A DNA stretch of 64,000 bases, from assembly GCF_000725625.1 (NCBI RefSeq), contig NZ_KL647083.1, forward strand, positions 300,891 through 364,890, given 5' to 3'. The position numbers and the translations under genes are program-made. The DNA comes from Streptomyces sp. NRRL F-6676. Lineage in GTDB: Bacteria; Actinomycetota; Actinomycetes; Streptomycetales; Streptomycetaceae. Below are positions 43,001-51,169 of the stretch, in pieces (within the stretch, counting starts at the first letter, position 1; the number at the start of each line of letters is the position of its first letter). The notes under the pieces are model-generated. The model was given only the letters and a program-made list of their open reading frames with translations, had not been told where the DNA came from and did not search any database.

Positions 43001-46000
43001 CGCCCCTCGCCGTGCAGACGGCGGTCACCCCGGACGACGGGGCCCTGACCGTCAGCGTCCGCGAGGAGCACGGCGGGGAGTGCCGGCCGGTCGTCCGCGC
43101 GCAGGTCCGCACGCTGCTGGGCACGGCACCGGCGCCGCTGGACGTCGGCGCAGTCCTGGCCCGCTGCCCACGGCCGCTGGACGGACCGGAGTTCTATGCG
43201 AGATGTCACGCCATCGGGCTGAACTGCGGACCCGCCTTCCAGCTCATCGACCGCGTGGACGCCGGTGACGGCGAGGCGCTGGTCTCCTACCGGCTGCCGC
43301 ACACCGCCGACGCCTACACCGCCCACCCCGTCCTGCTCGACGCGCCGCTTCAGGCCACCGTGGCGCTCGCCGGTCCCGAGGCGGAGTCCGCCGCGTTCCT
43401 GCCGACCGTGTTCGGTTCCGTACGGGTGTGGCGCACGCCCTCGCCCACCGGGGTCGTGCACCTGCGCCGGCGCAGTCGCAGCGTCAACGAGATCTGCTGG
43501 GACATCACCTACGCCGACGCGGACGGCACGGTCACCGCCGAGATCGACGGCTGCCGCACCCGGCGCGGGCATCTGGCCGAGCACACCCCGCTGACCGTGC
43601 AGCGCACGGTGCTGCGCGCCGCCCCGCACCGGGGGACCCCCGCCGCGCCCTCGCCGCTGCCCGCGCCCGACGAGGTGCTGCGCGCCGTGGCACCGCGCCT
43701 GGCCGCCGCCCGGGCCGCGCTGGACGACACCGGACACGACCGGTTCCTCGCCGCCGTCGCACGGGCCGGCGCCCACTGCTGGGCCGAGACCCTGCGCGGT
43801 CTCCTCGCCGACCCGACGGCCCCGTTCTCGACGGCCGACCTGGTCGCCGGGGGCATGCAGCCGAGGCACCGGCGGGCGGCCCGGCTGCTGCTGCCCCTGC
43901 TGGCCGAGCAGGGCCTCGTCCAGTCGGCGGGGCACGGGTGGAGGCTGACCGGCGCCGAGCTCCGGCCCCAGGCGCTGCTGCGCGCGCTGGTGGAGGACCA
44001 TCCCGCGTACGGCGCCGAGACGCTCCTCCTCAACCAGCAGTTGTGCCGGCTGCCGGACGTGCTGCGCGGGCGCGTGGACGCGGGCGAGCTGCTGCCGCCC
44101 GGGGACAGCGCCTACGAGCAGCTCCACGAGACCGGGCCGGCCCACCGGTTCGCCCACCGTGCCGTGCAGGCGCTGCTCGGCGAACTCGTCGCCCGGTGGC
44201 CCGCCGACCGTCCGCTGCGGATCCTGGAGATCGGCGCCAGCACGACCGCGCTGACGGCGGCGGTCCTGCCCCTGCTGCCGGCCGACCGCACCCGCTACAC
44301 ATGCGCCGCACCGGACCGGAGCGCACTCCCCCGCGCCGAACACCGGTTCACCGCATACGACTTCGTCGAGTACCGCGCCCTGGACCCGAACACCGACCCG
44401 GTGGACCAGGGCCTGCCCCGGGCCGGCTTCGACCTCGTCCTCGCGGGCGACGCGCTGCACGCCACGGCCGATCTGTCCGCCACCCTGCGCCGGCTGCGCG
44501 GCGTGCTGGCCCCCGGCGGCCACCTGCTGGCCGTCGAACCGCACGACGTCCGGCTCCAGGCGCTGCTGTCCGGCGCGCTCAACGACTTCTGGGAACGCGC
44601 CGACCACGCGCTGCGCCCGGTCTGCCGCGTCCTCCCCCGCGACCGCTGGGCGCCCCTGCTCCGCGACTGCGGCTTCCCCGCCGTGGCCCAGACCGGCCCG
44701 CGGGACCGCTCCGTCCTCCTGGCCGCGGCGCACCACGACGATCCGGCGACACCGGAGGCACCGCTCCCGGCCCCCGGCACCTCATGGGTGATCGCCGTGG
44801 AGAACGCCACGGAATCGACGACGGCCCGCGCACTGGCGGCCCGCCTGGGCCACGCCACCGTGGTCCCGGCTCCGGAGTCGGCGGCCGGGTGGAGGGATGT
44901 CCTGACGGAGGCGTCGGGAGCACGGGTGCGGGACGGGGGAGATGCCGGTACGCACACCTCCGAGGCCCCGCCCGCCGGCTCCGCTCCCGGTGTCGTCCTG
45001 CTGCTCGCCGAGTCCGGCCCGGACGAGACCGCGGAGGAGGGTCCGGGCGAGGCCGTCGTCGTGCGGACCGCCCGGCGCGCGGCCCTGTTGCGCACGCTGG
45101 CCGGCGCCTGTGACGGGCTCGGCGACGGCGGCCCGCAGGTCTGGCTCGTCACTCGTCCGACCGGGCTGTTCCCGGCGCCGGAGGAGCCGTCGCATCCGGT
45201 CGACGCGGCGGTGTGGGCGGCCTGTCGCGTCCTCGCCAACGAGCGCCCCGATCTGACGTTGCGGCGCCTGTCGTGTCACCGCACCGGCGACCCCGGCACG
45301 GACGCCGGCCGGCTGGCCGGGGAACTCCTCGCTCCCGGCGACGACGGGAGCGTGCGGGAGGACGAGGTGGTGCTGACCGCGCGGGGCCGGTTCGTGCCCC
45401 GGCAGGTCCAGCACCCGGCGGACGAGCCCCCCGCCGTCCCCGCGCCCGGCACGCCGTTCCTTCTGGAGGCCCGCGACCCCGGACTGCACCGGCGGCTGGT
45501 CTGGCGGGAGATGGAGCGGCCCGCGCCCGGACCGGGCGAAGTCGCCCTGGAGATGCGGGCGGTGGCCCTGAACTACCGCGACCCCATGCGGGCCAACGGT
45601 CTGCTGCCGCCCGAGGCGGTGGAGAACAGCCCGCTCGGCCGCGGGCTGGGCACCGACGGTGCCGGGATCGTGTCCGCCGTCGGGGACGGGGTGACCGGGC
45701 TGCGGGTCGGCGACCGGGTGTGCGGGATCGTGCCCGCCGCCCTCGCCTCCCATGCGACGACCCCGGCCGTCGCCCTCGTCCGCATCCCCGACGGCATGGG
45801 CTTCACCGAGGCGGCGACCTTCCCCGTCGCCTTCCTGACCGTCCACGAGACCCTGGTCAACCAGGCCAGGCTCGCCCCCGGGGAGACCGTACTGGTGCAC
45901 GGCGGGGCCGGTGCGGTGGGCCTCGCCGTCCTCCAGTGCGCCCGCCGGCAGGGCGCCCGCGTCCTCGCCACCGCCGGCACCGAGACCAAGCGGGACCTGC

Positions 46001-47559
46001 TGCGCACGCTCGGCGTCGCGCACGTGCTCGACTCCCGCAGCCTGGACTTCGTGCCCCGGGTACGGGAACTCACCGACGGCCGGGGCGTGGACGTCGTCGT
46101 CAACTCCCTCAGCGGCGAGGCCATCGCGCAGGGACTGGACCTGCTGCGCCCCACCGGCCGGTTCATCGAGCTCGGCAAGCGGGACATCTTCCTCAACAAC
46201 CCGATCACCCTGCGCCCGTTCGACCGCAGTCTCAGCTTCATCGGCTTCAACCTCGACGCCGTCATGGACTCCCCCGCCCTGCGCACCCGGCTCCTCGCGG
46301 ACTTCGGGAGGGAGGTCCGCTCCCGCGTCTACCGGCCGCTGCCCCACACGGTCCACCCGGCCGCCCGGGTCGACGAGGCCTTCCACCTGCTCCAGCACTC
46401 CCGGCACACCGGGAAGGTCGTCGTCTCCTTCGACCCCCTGGACGAACCGGTCCCCGTGGAGCCCGCGCCCGGCACCCCACGGCTCGACGGCGAGGGCACC
46501 TACCTGATCACCGGCGGGCTGAGCGGGCTCGGCGCCGCCACCGCCCGCCGGCTGGCCGACGGCGGCGCCCGGCACCTGGCGCTGCTCTCCCGGCGCGGCC
46601 CCGACGCCCCCGAGGCGCCCGCCCTGCTCCGCGAACTCGCCGAGCGCGGGGTACGGGCCACCGCGTACGCCGCCGACGTCACCGACGAGGCCGCGCTGCG
46701 CCGGGTCCTCGACTCCGTCGACGCCACCGGGCACCGGCTGCGCGGCCTCGTGCACGCGGCGATGCACTTGGACGACGCGGTACTGGCCGATCTCGACGAC
46801 GAGCGGTTCGCGGCGGTACTGGCGCCCAAGGCGGGGGGCGCGGCCCTGCTGGACCGGCTCACCGCCGAACGCGCCCCGGATCTGCACCTGTTCCTCGGCC
46901 ACTCCTCCGTCTCGGCCGCGATCGGCAACCCCGGTCAGTCGGCGTACGCGGCGGCCAACGCCTACCTGGAGGCGCTGGCCCGGGCCCGGCGTGCGGCGGG
47001 GCGCGCGGGTACGGCGCTGGCCTGGGGGCCGGTCGGCGGGACGGGGTACGTCGCCCGCAGCGGCCTGGGCGCCGCCATGGCCGAACGCGGCCTCGAACTC
47101 CTCACCCCGGACGAGGTGTTGGCCACCGCCGACCGTCTGCTGGCCGCCGGCGCCGATGTCGCCGGCGCGGGCCGCTACCGCTGGGGCGCCGCCCGCCACC
47201 TGCTGCCGGCCCTGGCCACGCCGCGCTTCGCCCACCTGGCCCCGTCGTCCTCGATGACCTCCCCCGACGCCCGCGACGAACTGCTCCGCACCCTGCGGGA
47301 CCTCCCACCGGACGAGGCGGTACGCACCATCACCGACACCCTGACCAGCATCCTCGCGAACGTCCTCCAGACCGACCCCACCGACCTGGACCCCACCCGC
47401 AACGTCACGGACTACGGCCTGGACTCGCTCCTCGGCATGCAGTTCCTGGTGGCCACCAGGGACCTCTTCACCATCCGCCTCTCCCCCACGGACCTGGCCA
47501 CGGGCCGCACCCTCACGCACTTCGCCCAGGTGATCCACCAACGCCTGGAGCAACGTTAG
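40033..47559 (+). CDS. Highly reducing type I polyketide synthase, single module (KS-AT-DH-psiMT-ER-KR-ACP)
   Basis: A 2508-residue megasynthase. KS (about 5-430) has Cys177, His312 and His351. AT (about 540-860) has Ser634 in GHSVGE and the selectivity motif YAFH at 746-749, between the malonyl (HAFH) and methylmalonyl (YASH) types. DH has His942 in GDHRIGDDVLMP and Asp1103 in HPVLLDAPLQ. A methyltransferase-like region (about 1200-1560) has the degenerate loop ILEIGASTTA at 1397. ER has Tyr1848 in LNYRD and the NADPH loop GGAGAVG near 1957. KR has TGGLSGLG at 2160, LDD at 2246 (B-type) and Tyr2305. ACP has Ser2465 in GLDSL. The domain order equals fungal iterative HR-PKSs, and there is no thioesterase, so release must be by a partner, plausibly OleA. 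GGGGACTTGGC precedes ATG 40033. A hairpin begins 4 bases after the stop. Confidence 0.95.
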   Translation: MQQGERAVAVVGVGCRLPGGITDLDGLWSVLREGRDVVGEMPADRLPRERMVDPETVRPGRSYTAAGGFLDDVASFDAAYFGMSPAEARHIDPQQRLLLEMAAEALDDAAVPAGALAGSDTCVYVGVSDPGYGVTLSMMQDHTSPHTMPGATLSLTANRLSYAFDLRGPSMAVDTACSSALVALDRACRTLREGTSRVALAGGVNVLSTPYPFAGFSYAGMLSRRGRCAAFSAEADGFVRAEGGAVLVLKRLADAVADGDRVHAVLAATGNNTDGRSTGLIVPSAETQEALLHAVYAEAGIDPDDLVYVEAHGTGTQVGDPAEAEAIGRALGRRRRGGPLPIGSVKSNLGHLEPASGMPALLKAILVLRHGLVPASLHALPLNPAIDFDGLGLAPAVEPVPLTPGRRAAVGVSSFGFGGANAHAVVTLPPAAAAPGGHAGGARRARGEEGPEPASGPLPVVVSARSPKALEQLSARMAERLRTTAPGEFYDVAHTGTVRRTAHPHRAAVLAADPADAARQLELLTAGEPARGAVVRTAERGGTAFVYAGNASQWPGMGADLLKHAPAFRAAVEEADAALAPHLGWSVAKELAHPRPPTWQRTEIAQPALFAVQVGLTALLASHGVCPRAVAGHSVGEVAAAHAAGILTLDQAALVIAARSRTQGATAGRGRMAAVGLSEDQAREELRRHAGASEIAGASETSGALEIAGVNSERDVTVAGDADTLAAWGAELTARGVFFRELALDYAFHSRAMDPIREPLLTALDGLAPGRARVPFVSTVTGTPLDGPELDAGYWWRNVREPVRFAEAAGVLAAEHAGVLVEVGPHPVLRPYLRRTGAACVATLHRDGDGVREGAAAVAAVLAADPGTDWRHHFPRPGRVVDLPAYAWQHERYWHGSAHDLVVRATGSGALDHPLVGERMPAPHPVWHGTVEPQLVPWLGDHRIGDDVLMPAAAYVEMALSAGRRALDRPVEVRHLEIGRPLSVPWPDPTPLAVQTAVTPDDGALTVSVREEHGGECRPVVRAQVRTLLGTAPAPLDVGAVLARCPRPLDGPEFYARCHAIGLNCGPAFQLIDRVDAGDGEALVSYRLPHTADAYTAHPVLLDAPLQATVALAGPEAESAAFLPTVFGSVRVWRTPSPTGVVHLRRRSRSVNEICWDITYADADGTVTAEIDGCRTRRGHLAEHTPLTVQRTVLRAAPHRGTPAAPSPLPAPDEVLRAVAPRLAAARAALDDTGHDRFLAAVARAGAHCWAETLRGLLADPTAPFSTADLVAGGMQPRHRRAARLLLPLLAEQGLVQSAGHGWRLTGAELRPQALLRALVEDHPAYGAETLLLNQQLCRLPDVLRGRVDAGELLPPGDSAYEQLHETGPAHRFAHRAVQALLGELVARWPADRPLRILEIGASTTALTAAVLPLLPADRTRYTCAAPDRSALPRAEHRFTAYDFVEYRALDPNTDPVDQGLPRAGFDLVLAGDALHATADLSATLRRLRGVLAPGGHLLAVEPHDVRLQALLSGALNDFWERADHALRPVCRVLPRDRWAPLLRDCGFPAVAQTGPRDRSVLLAAAHHDDPATPEAPLPAPGTSWVIAVENATESTTARALAARLGHATVVPAPESAAGWRDVLTEASGARVRDGGDAGTHTSEAPPAGSAPGVVLLLAESGPDETAEEGPGEAVVVRTARRAALLRTLAGACDGLGDGGPQVWLVTRPTGLFPAPEEPSHPVDAAVWAACRVLANERPDLTLRRLSCHRTGDPGTDAGRLAGELLAPGDDGSVREDEVVLTARGRFVPRQVQHPADEPPAVPAPGTPFLLEARDPGLHRRLVWREMERPAPGPGEVALEMRAVALNYRDPMRANGLLPPEAVENSPLGRGLGTDGAGIVSAVGDGVTGLRVGDRVCGIVPAALASHATTPAVALVRIPDGMGFTEAATFPVAFLTVHETLVNQARLAPGETVLVHGGAGAVGLAVLQCARRQGARVLATAGTETKRDLLRTLGVAHVLDSRSLDFVPRVRELTDGRGVDVVVNSLSGEAIAQGLDLLRPTGRFIELGKRDIFLNNPITLRPFDRSLSFIGFNLDAVMDSPALRTRLLADFGREVRSRVYRPLPHTVHPAARVDEAFHLLQHSRHTGKVVVSFDPLDEPVPVEPAPGTPRLDGEGTYLITGGLSGLGAATARRLADGGARHLALLSRRGPDAPEAPALLRELAERGVRATAYAADVTDEAALRRVLDSVDATGHRLRGLVHAAMHLDDAVLADLDDERFAAVLAPKAGGAALLDRLTAERAPDLHLFLGHSSVSAAIGNPGQSAYAAANAYLEALARARRAAGRAGTALAWGPVGGTGYVARSGLGAAMAERGLELLTPDEVLATADRLLAAGADVAGAGRYRWGAARHLLPALATPRFAHLAPSSSMTSPDARDELLRTLRDLPPDEAVRTITDTLTSILANVLQTDPTDLDPTRNVTDYGLDSLLGMQFLVATRDLFTIRLSPTDLATGRTLTHFAQVIHQRLEQR
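42106..42159 (+). repeat. 18-bp in-frame tandem repeat, three copies, within the AT domain
   Basis: Units encode ASEIAG, ASETSG and ALEIAG (residues about 692-709), just before the conserved VNSERDVTVAGD strand. Other AT domains have a short loop here, so the repeats lengthen a surface loop without disturbing the core. Confidence 0.9.
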
Positions 47560-47562
47560 GAA

Positions 47563-47593
47563 GCGCCCCTGGGGGCGCCCCCACCAGGGGCGC
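47563..47593. terminator. Hairpin terminator directly after the PKS gene
   Basis: Arms GCGCCCCTGG (47563-47572) and CCAGGGGCGC (47584-47593) around an 11-base loop, starting 4 bases past the PKS stop. The right arm merges into the dispersed repeat that follows. Confidence 0.75.
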
Positions 47594-47745
47594 GGGGAAC
47601 GGCGCGACCAGCCACATCACACCCGCACCCGCCCACGCACCCCACCACCCGAGCTCCCAGGCGCCCAAGGGGGTCGAAGGGGCACAGCCCCTGGAGGACG
47701 GGAAGGGTAGGGGCGGCGGGGGCGAAATCCCCTGGCGCCCCCCCA
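47586..47745. repeat. Dispersed Streptomyces-type repeats, copy D, in a convergent gap
   Basis: AGGGGCGCGGGGAACGGCGC then GACCAGCC and ACCCGCACCCGCCCACGC match copy A in opposite orientation. Next, GGGGTCGAAGGGGCACAGCC then CCTGGAGGACGGGAAGGGTA is a second common Streptomyces repeat type. Both lie between the convergent PKS and siderophore synthetase genes. Confidence 0.7.
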
Positions 47746-47747
47746 AG

Positions 47748-49337
47748 TCACCGCCCCCGCAACGGATTCCGAACGCCGGTGTAACTCGCCGCCGCCCCAT
47801 CCGCCCCCGTCCACCGCAACAACAGGTTCGTCTTCCCCGGCAAGGCCACCGCATCGACCAGCCCCACCGCCTCCTCCACCCCGGAAGACCCCAACACCCC
47901 CCGAACCGCCGCCCACGGATCGAACCCCCCGAACCGCTCCGCCAGCAACTCGGCGACCTCCCACAGGTGGTTGACGACCAGGCAGTACACCAACCGCTCC
48001 CACCCGGCCCCCCGCCCCACCTCAGCCACCGATTTCACCCCCTCCGCATCCCGGAACAACGCCTGCACCGGCGTCCCCGCCCCGTCCACCGCGACCAGCA
48101 CATTCTGCAAGTGCGCCTCAAGCACCACCCCATGCCGGTCGAACACCCCCAGCACCGGCGGCACGACCTGCCGGAGATACGCCTCCCACCACCCCGCCGG
48201 CTCGACGACCCGGTCGAGCGGGCTGCCGTCGAACCCCTCGACCAGCCCCGCGGCCAGCACCGGCGTCGCCCCCGGCACCACACGCCCGCCCAGCCCGTCC
48301 CGCACGAGCACCGCCAGCTCCTCGAACGCGAACCCGGCGGTCCGGTACCCGCGGTCGCCGAGCCACGCCGCCGGCCCCGGCAGCGCCGCGAAGGCGGCGG
48401 TCACGGCCGCGTCCGTACGGCACAGCCGACGCAGATCGTGCCGCCACAACCGCCGGATGTCGTTCGTGATCCGCACGTCCAGGCTGAACTTGAGGAAGAG
48501 ATCGGCCCCGGGCGCGTAGACCGTACGGATCGCGGCCGTCGGCCACACGACACCGTCCGTGGGGCCGAGCCGGACCAGCCGGCCGTCGGCGAAGGCGTCC
48601 CGCACCTCCGCGCCGACGAGGTCGAGTTGCCAGGGGTGGGCCGGCAGCAGCCGGTAGCCGGGCGGGGCCTCGCCCAGCGCGTCGAGGGCGCGCGTGTCCC
48701 CCTCCTCCACCACGACGTCCTCGCGCACACCGAGCAGCACGAGCGGAAAGCGGGCGTGCGCCTCCGGCGCGTACGGCAGCCACCCGGCGGCGGGGCCGCC
48801 GCCGCGCGCCTTGGGGGCGGGGTGGTGGGGGTGGCCGGTGAGCAGGGACTGCTCGGAGCGCAGATAGAGGCCGTCGGGCGGGGTGGCGCCGGCCCGCGCG
48901 GTGAGCAGCGCGGCGACGGCGGCCCGGCTGTCGAGCATCTCGCCGGGGAGTTCGGCGTTGCCCACCCCCGTGTACCGGCGCAATTCCTCCGCGACGAGCT
49001 TGACGAGCTCGGCGTGCGTGAGCCGCTGCCAGCCGCCGGCGGCGCGCAGCTCGGGGTCCCGGGGCCGGCGGCCGCCCCGCACCCGCAGCAACCGCCCACT
49101 GGCGAGCAGCCGGTGCACACCGGGGACGTCCGTGGGCTCGCCGACCTCCCGCAGCAGACAGTTGAGCAAGGGTGCGGCCGCGTACGCATCGGCAACCGCA
49201 CCGAGGTCGCCCTCCGGGGCCCCGGGCGGCGCGGAAGACACGGACTGTTCACACGCCGGCCGTTCCGACGGGACGGCCGGCTCGGCCGGCACGGCCGGCT
49301 CTTGCGGCATCGGGAGCTGCGGGTCCACGGGATCCAT
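47748..49337 (-). CDS. IucA/IucC-family NIS siderophore synthetase (copy 1)
   Basis: A 529-residue synthetase joining a carboxylate (citrate or similar) to an amine or alcohol by adenylation. The family ATP site GHPHHPAPKAR is intact, followed by LLPAHPWQLDL. The C-terminal half has ITNDIRRLWRHDLRRL and VVLEAHLQNVLVAVD. A Pro/Glu-rich tail of about 45 residues precedes the core. ATG at 49337 has ACGGAACG upstream and is preferred to GTG 49355. It is divergent from a second synthetase. No transporter, monooxygenase or acyltransferase of a full siderophore cluster is in the window, and no iron-box sequence was seen upstream. Confidence 0.88.
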   Translation of the reverse strand: MDPVDPQLPMPQEPAVPAEPAVPSERPACEQSVSSAPPGAPEGDLGAVADAYAAAPLLNCLLREVGEPTDVPGVHRLLASGRLLRVRGGRRPRDPELRAAGGWQRLTHAELVKLVAEELRRYTGVGNAELPGEMLDSRAAVAALLTARAGATPPDGLYLRSEQSLLTGHPHHPAPKARGGGPAAGWLPYAPEAHARFPLVLLGVREDVVVEEGDTRALDALGEAPPGYRLLPAHPWQLDLVGAEVRDAFADGRLVRLGPTDGVVWPTAAIRTVYAPGADLFLKFSLDVRITNDIRRLWRHDLRRLCRTDAAVTAAFAALPGPAAWLGDRGYRTAGFAFEELAVLVRDGLGGRVVPGATPVLAAGLVEGFDGSPLDRVVEPAGWWEAYLRQVVPPVLGVFDRHGVVLEAHLQNVLVAVDGAGTPVQALFRDAEGVKSVAEVGRGAGWERLVYCLVVNHLWEVAELLAERFGGFDPWAAVRGVLGSSGVEEAVGLVDAVALPGKTNLLLRWTGADGAAASYTGVRNPLRGR

Positions 49338-49593
49338 TCGTTCCGTACGGTGCACTGGTGATCAGTATGTCTGGCACCGGCCCGCCCGGCGAAGCCGCGA
49401 TCGGGCCGCATCACGACGCACGGGCTCGCGCCGCCCGGCGCCCGCCACCGACCGCCCACCCGCTCGCCCGGCCACCCGCTCGCCCCGACCGGCCCGCATC
49501 GCGACGCGCCGGCCCGCATCGCGACGCGCCGCGCCGCGCCGCTCGCCGCGCCCGGGTCCGTCCAGCCCCTTCCCGCCCCCGAGGAGCCCCGCC
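49338..49593. other. Divergent gap between the two siderophore synthetases, with a 20-bp tandem duplication
   Basis: A 256-base gap. CCGGCCCGCATCGCGACGCG is repeated exactly at 49491-49510 and 49511-49530, and CACCCGCTCGCC occurs twice just before. I looked for a DtxR/DmdR iron box (TTAGGTTAGGCTNNCCTAA type) and saw none. GAGGAG near 49581 is the ribosome binding site of copy 2. Confidence 0.7.
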
Positions 49594-51123
49594 GTGTCCC
49601 GTCACCGTCCCGTGAGCGATGCCGAAGCCGAGCCGGTCGCCGCGCTCGACGCCGTGCGGCCCGCGCTGTCCGTCCCGTACACGCAGGCGCTGCCCGGCGC
49701 CCGGGCCGCCGTGCTGACCCGGCTGTGGCGGGCGCTGGCGCACGAGCCGCTGCCGTGGATCACCGCACGCGAGCCCGCGGACGGCGCCCTGGTGCTGCGG
49801 CTGGCCGACGGGCGCCGGCTCAGCGGCCCGCCCTCCGACCCGTACGCGACCACCGACCACGTCACGGAGGTACGGCTCGACGACACCCCGTACGACCGCC
49901 CGGCCGCCCTCCTCACCGCGCTCGGCATCCCGCACGGCGCCGCCCTCGCGGCCGAACTCGACGCCGGGACCGCCTCGTTGGCCCTGTCCCGGGCCGACCG
50001 CGGCGCCGCTCCCGCCACGGCCGGCGAGCCCCCCGCCCCCGTCTGGACGTGGGAACAGAGCGTGGTCGACGGCCACCCCTACCACCCGGGCTGCCGTTCC
50101 CGTCCCGGTTTCTCGGTCGCCGAGCAGCTGGCGTACGGGCCGGAGCACCGGCCGGTGGTGCGGCTGGGCCTGGCGCCGGTGGACGACTGCCTGGTCACCG
50201 GTCAGTGGCCCGCGTGGCTGCGGGACGGCGGGCGGGTGCTGATCCCCGTCCACCCGTGGCAGTCGGCGCACGTGCTGGGCCGGCGGCCGGCGGTCGCCGC
50301 CGGACCGGCGGCGCATCCGCTGATGTCGTTGCGCACGCTCGCCCTCCCCGACGGCGGCCCGCATGTGAAGACGACCCTCAGCGCCCGGCTGACCTCCTCC
50401 GTGCGCGACATCTCGCCGTACTCGGTCCGGACCGCGGCGACGGTCTCGGCGTTCGTCGCGTCGGTCGCCGCCCGTACGGACGGGCTGCTGCACGTCACCC
50501 GCACCCTCGGCGCGGTCACCACCGGCTCGCCCGACCTGGCGGCGGTGCTGCGCGAGCCGCCGGAGCGGTACGCGGGGCCGGGCGAGCGGGTCGTACCGGT
50601 GGCCGCGCTGCCCGCGACCGGGCTGCCCCGCTCCGCCTCCTGGCTGGCCGGCTTCGCCCGGCTCGCGCTCACCGTGGGGCTGCGCCTCCTCGACCTGGGT
50701 GTGGCGCTGGAGGCGCACGGCCAGAACCTGCTGGTGGTCCTGGACTCGGCCACCGGCACCCCGCTGCGGCTGGTCTACCGCGACCTCGCCGACATCCGTG
50801 TCAGTCCCGAGCGGCTGGCCCGGCACGGCCTGCCGGTACCGGAGTTGACCGGTCGTCTGATCGACGACGACCCAACGACCCTGCGCCGCAAGCTGTTCGG
50901 CTCGCTGGTCGCCGGGACGCTCGCGGCGACCGCCGGTTCGCACCCGGCGCTGGGCGAGGCGCTGGCCTCCGCCGTACCGCACCTCGCCCACACCCCCGAT
51001 CTGGAGGTACTGCGCCAAGCGCCCCTGCCCGCCAAGGCTTTGACGCTCATGCGGCTCACCCCCGACCGCACCGGCGACCTCTGGGCGGCCCTGCCCAACC
51101 CGTTGCGCGAAGGGGCGCGCTGA
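49594..51123 (+). CDS. IucA/IucC-family NIS siderophore synthetase (copy 2)
   Basis: A 509-residue paralogue of the divergent synthetase. The ATP-site motif reads GHPYHPGCRSR, so the Lys that is usual in HPxHPxxK is Arg or shifted. VLIPVHPWQSAHVL, KTTLSARLTSSVRDIS and LEAHGQNLLVVLD are typical of the family. The pair suggests two successive condensations on one carboxylate core. GTG at 49594 follows GAGGAG by seven bases. With no export or uptake genes beside it, the siderophore assignment is by family only. Confidence 0.87.
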   Translation: MSRHRPVSDAEAEPVAALDAVRPALSVPYTQALPGARAAVLTRLWRALAHEPLPWITAREPADGALVLRLADGRRLSGPPSDPYATTDHVTEVRLDDTPYDRPAALLTALGIPHGAALAAELDAGTASLALSRADRGAAPATAGEPPAPVWTWEQSVVDGHPYHPGCRSRPGFSVAEQLAYGPEHRPVVRLGLAPVDDCLVTGQWPAWLRDGGRVLIPVHPWQSAHVLGRRPAVAAGPAAHPLMSLRTLALPDGGPHVKTTLSARLTSSVRDISPYSVRTAATVSAFVASVAARTDGLLHVTRTLGAVTTGSPDLAAVLREPPERYAGPGERVVPVAALPATGLPRSASWLAGFARLALTVGLRLLDLGVALEAHGQNLLVVLDSATGTPLRLVYRDLADIRVSPERLARHGLPVPELTGRLIDDDPTTLRRKLFGSLVAGTLAATAGSHPALGEALASAVPHLAHTPDLEVLRQAPLPAKALTLMRLTPDRTGDLWAALPNPLREGAR

Positions 51124-51169
51124 GGCGGCCGTTTTGATGGTGGACCCTTACGGTCAATAGGATCCGCCG

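Noticed and set aside
40282..44736. 1484-codon minus-strand open frame under the PKS
   Set aside because: Antisense shadow; low-complexity Gly/Arg/Gln composition and no ribosome binding site.
32525..49337. One joint biosynthetic cluster including the PSD-like enzyme and the siderophore synthetases
   Set aside because: Both flanking genes run convergently against the ole/PKS block with terminator-like hairpins or repeats between; membership cannot be supported from sequence alone.
49338..49593. DtxR/DmdR iron box expected between siderophore synthetase genes
   Set aside because: Read on both strands; no TTAGGTTAGGCT-like palindrome is present.
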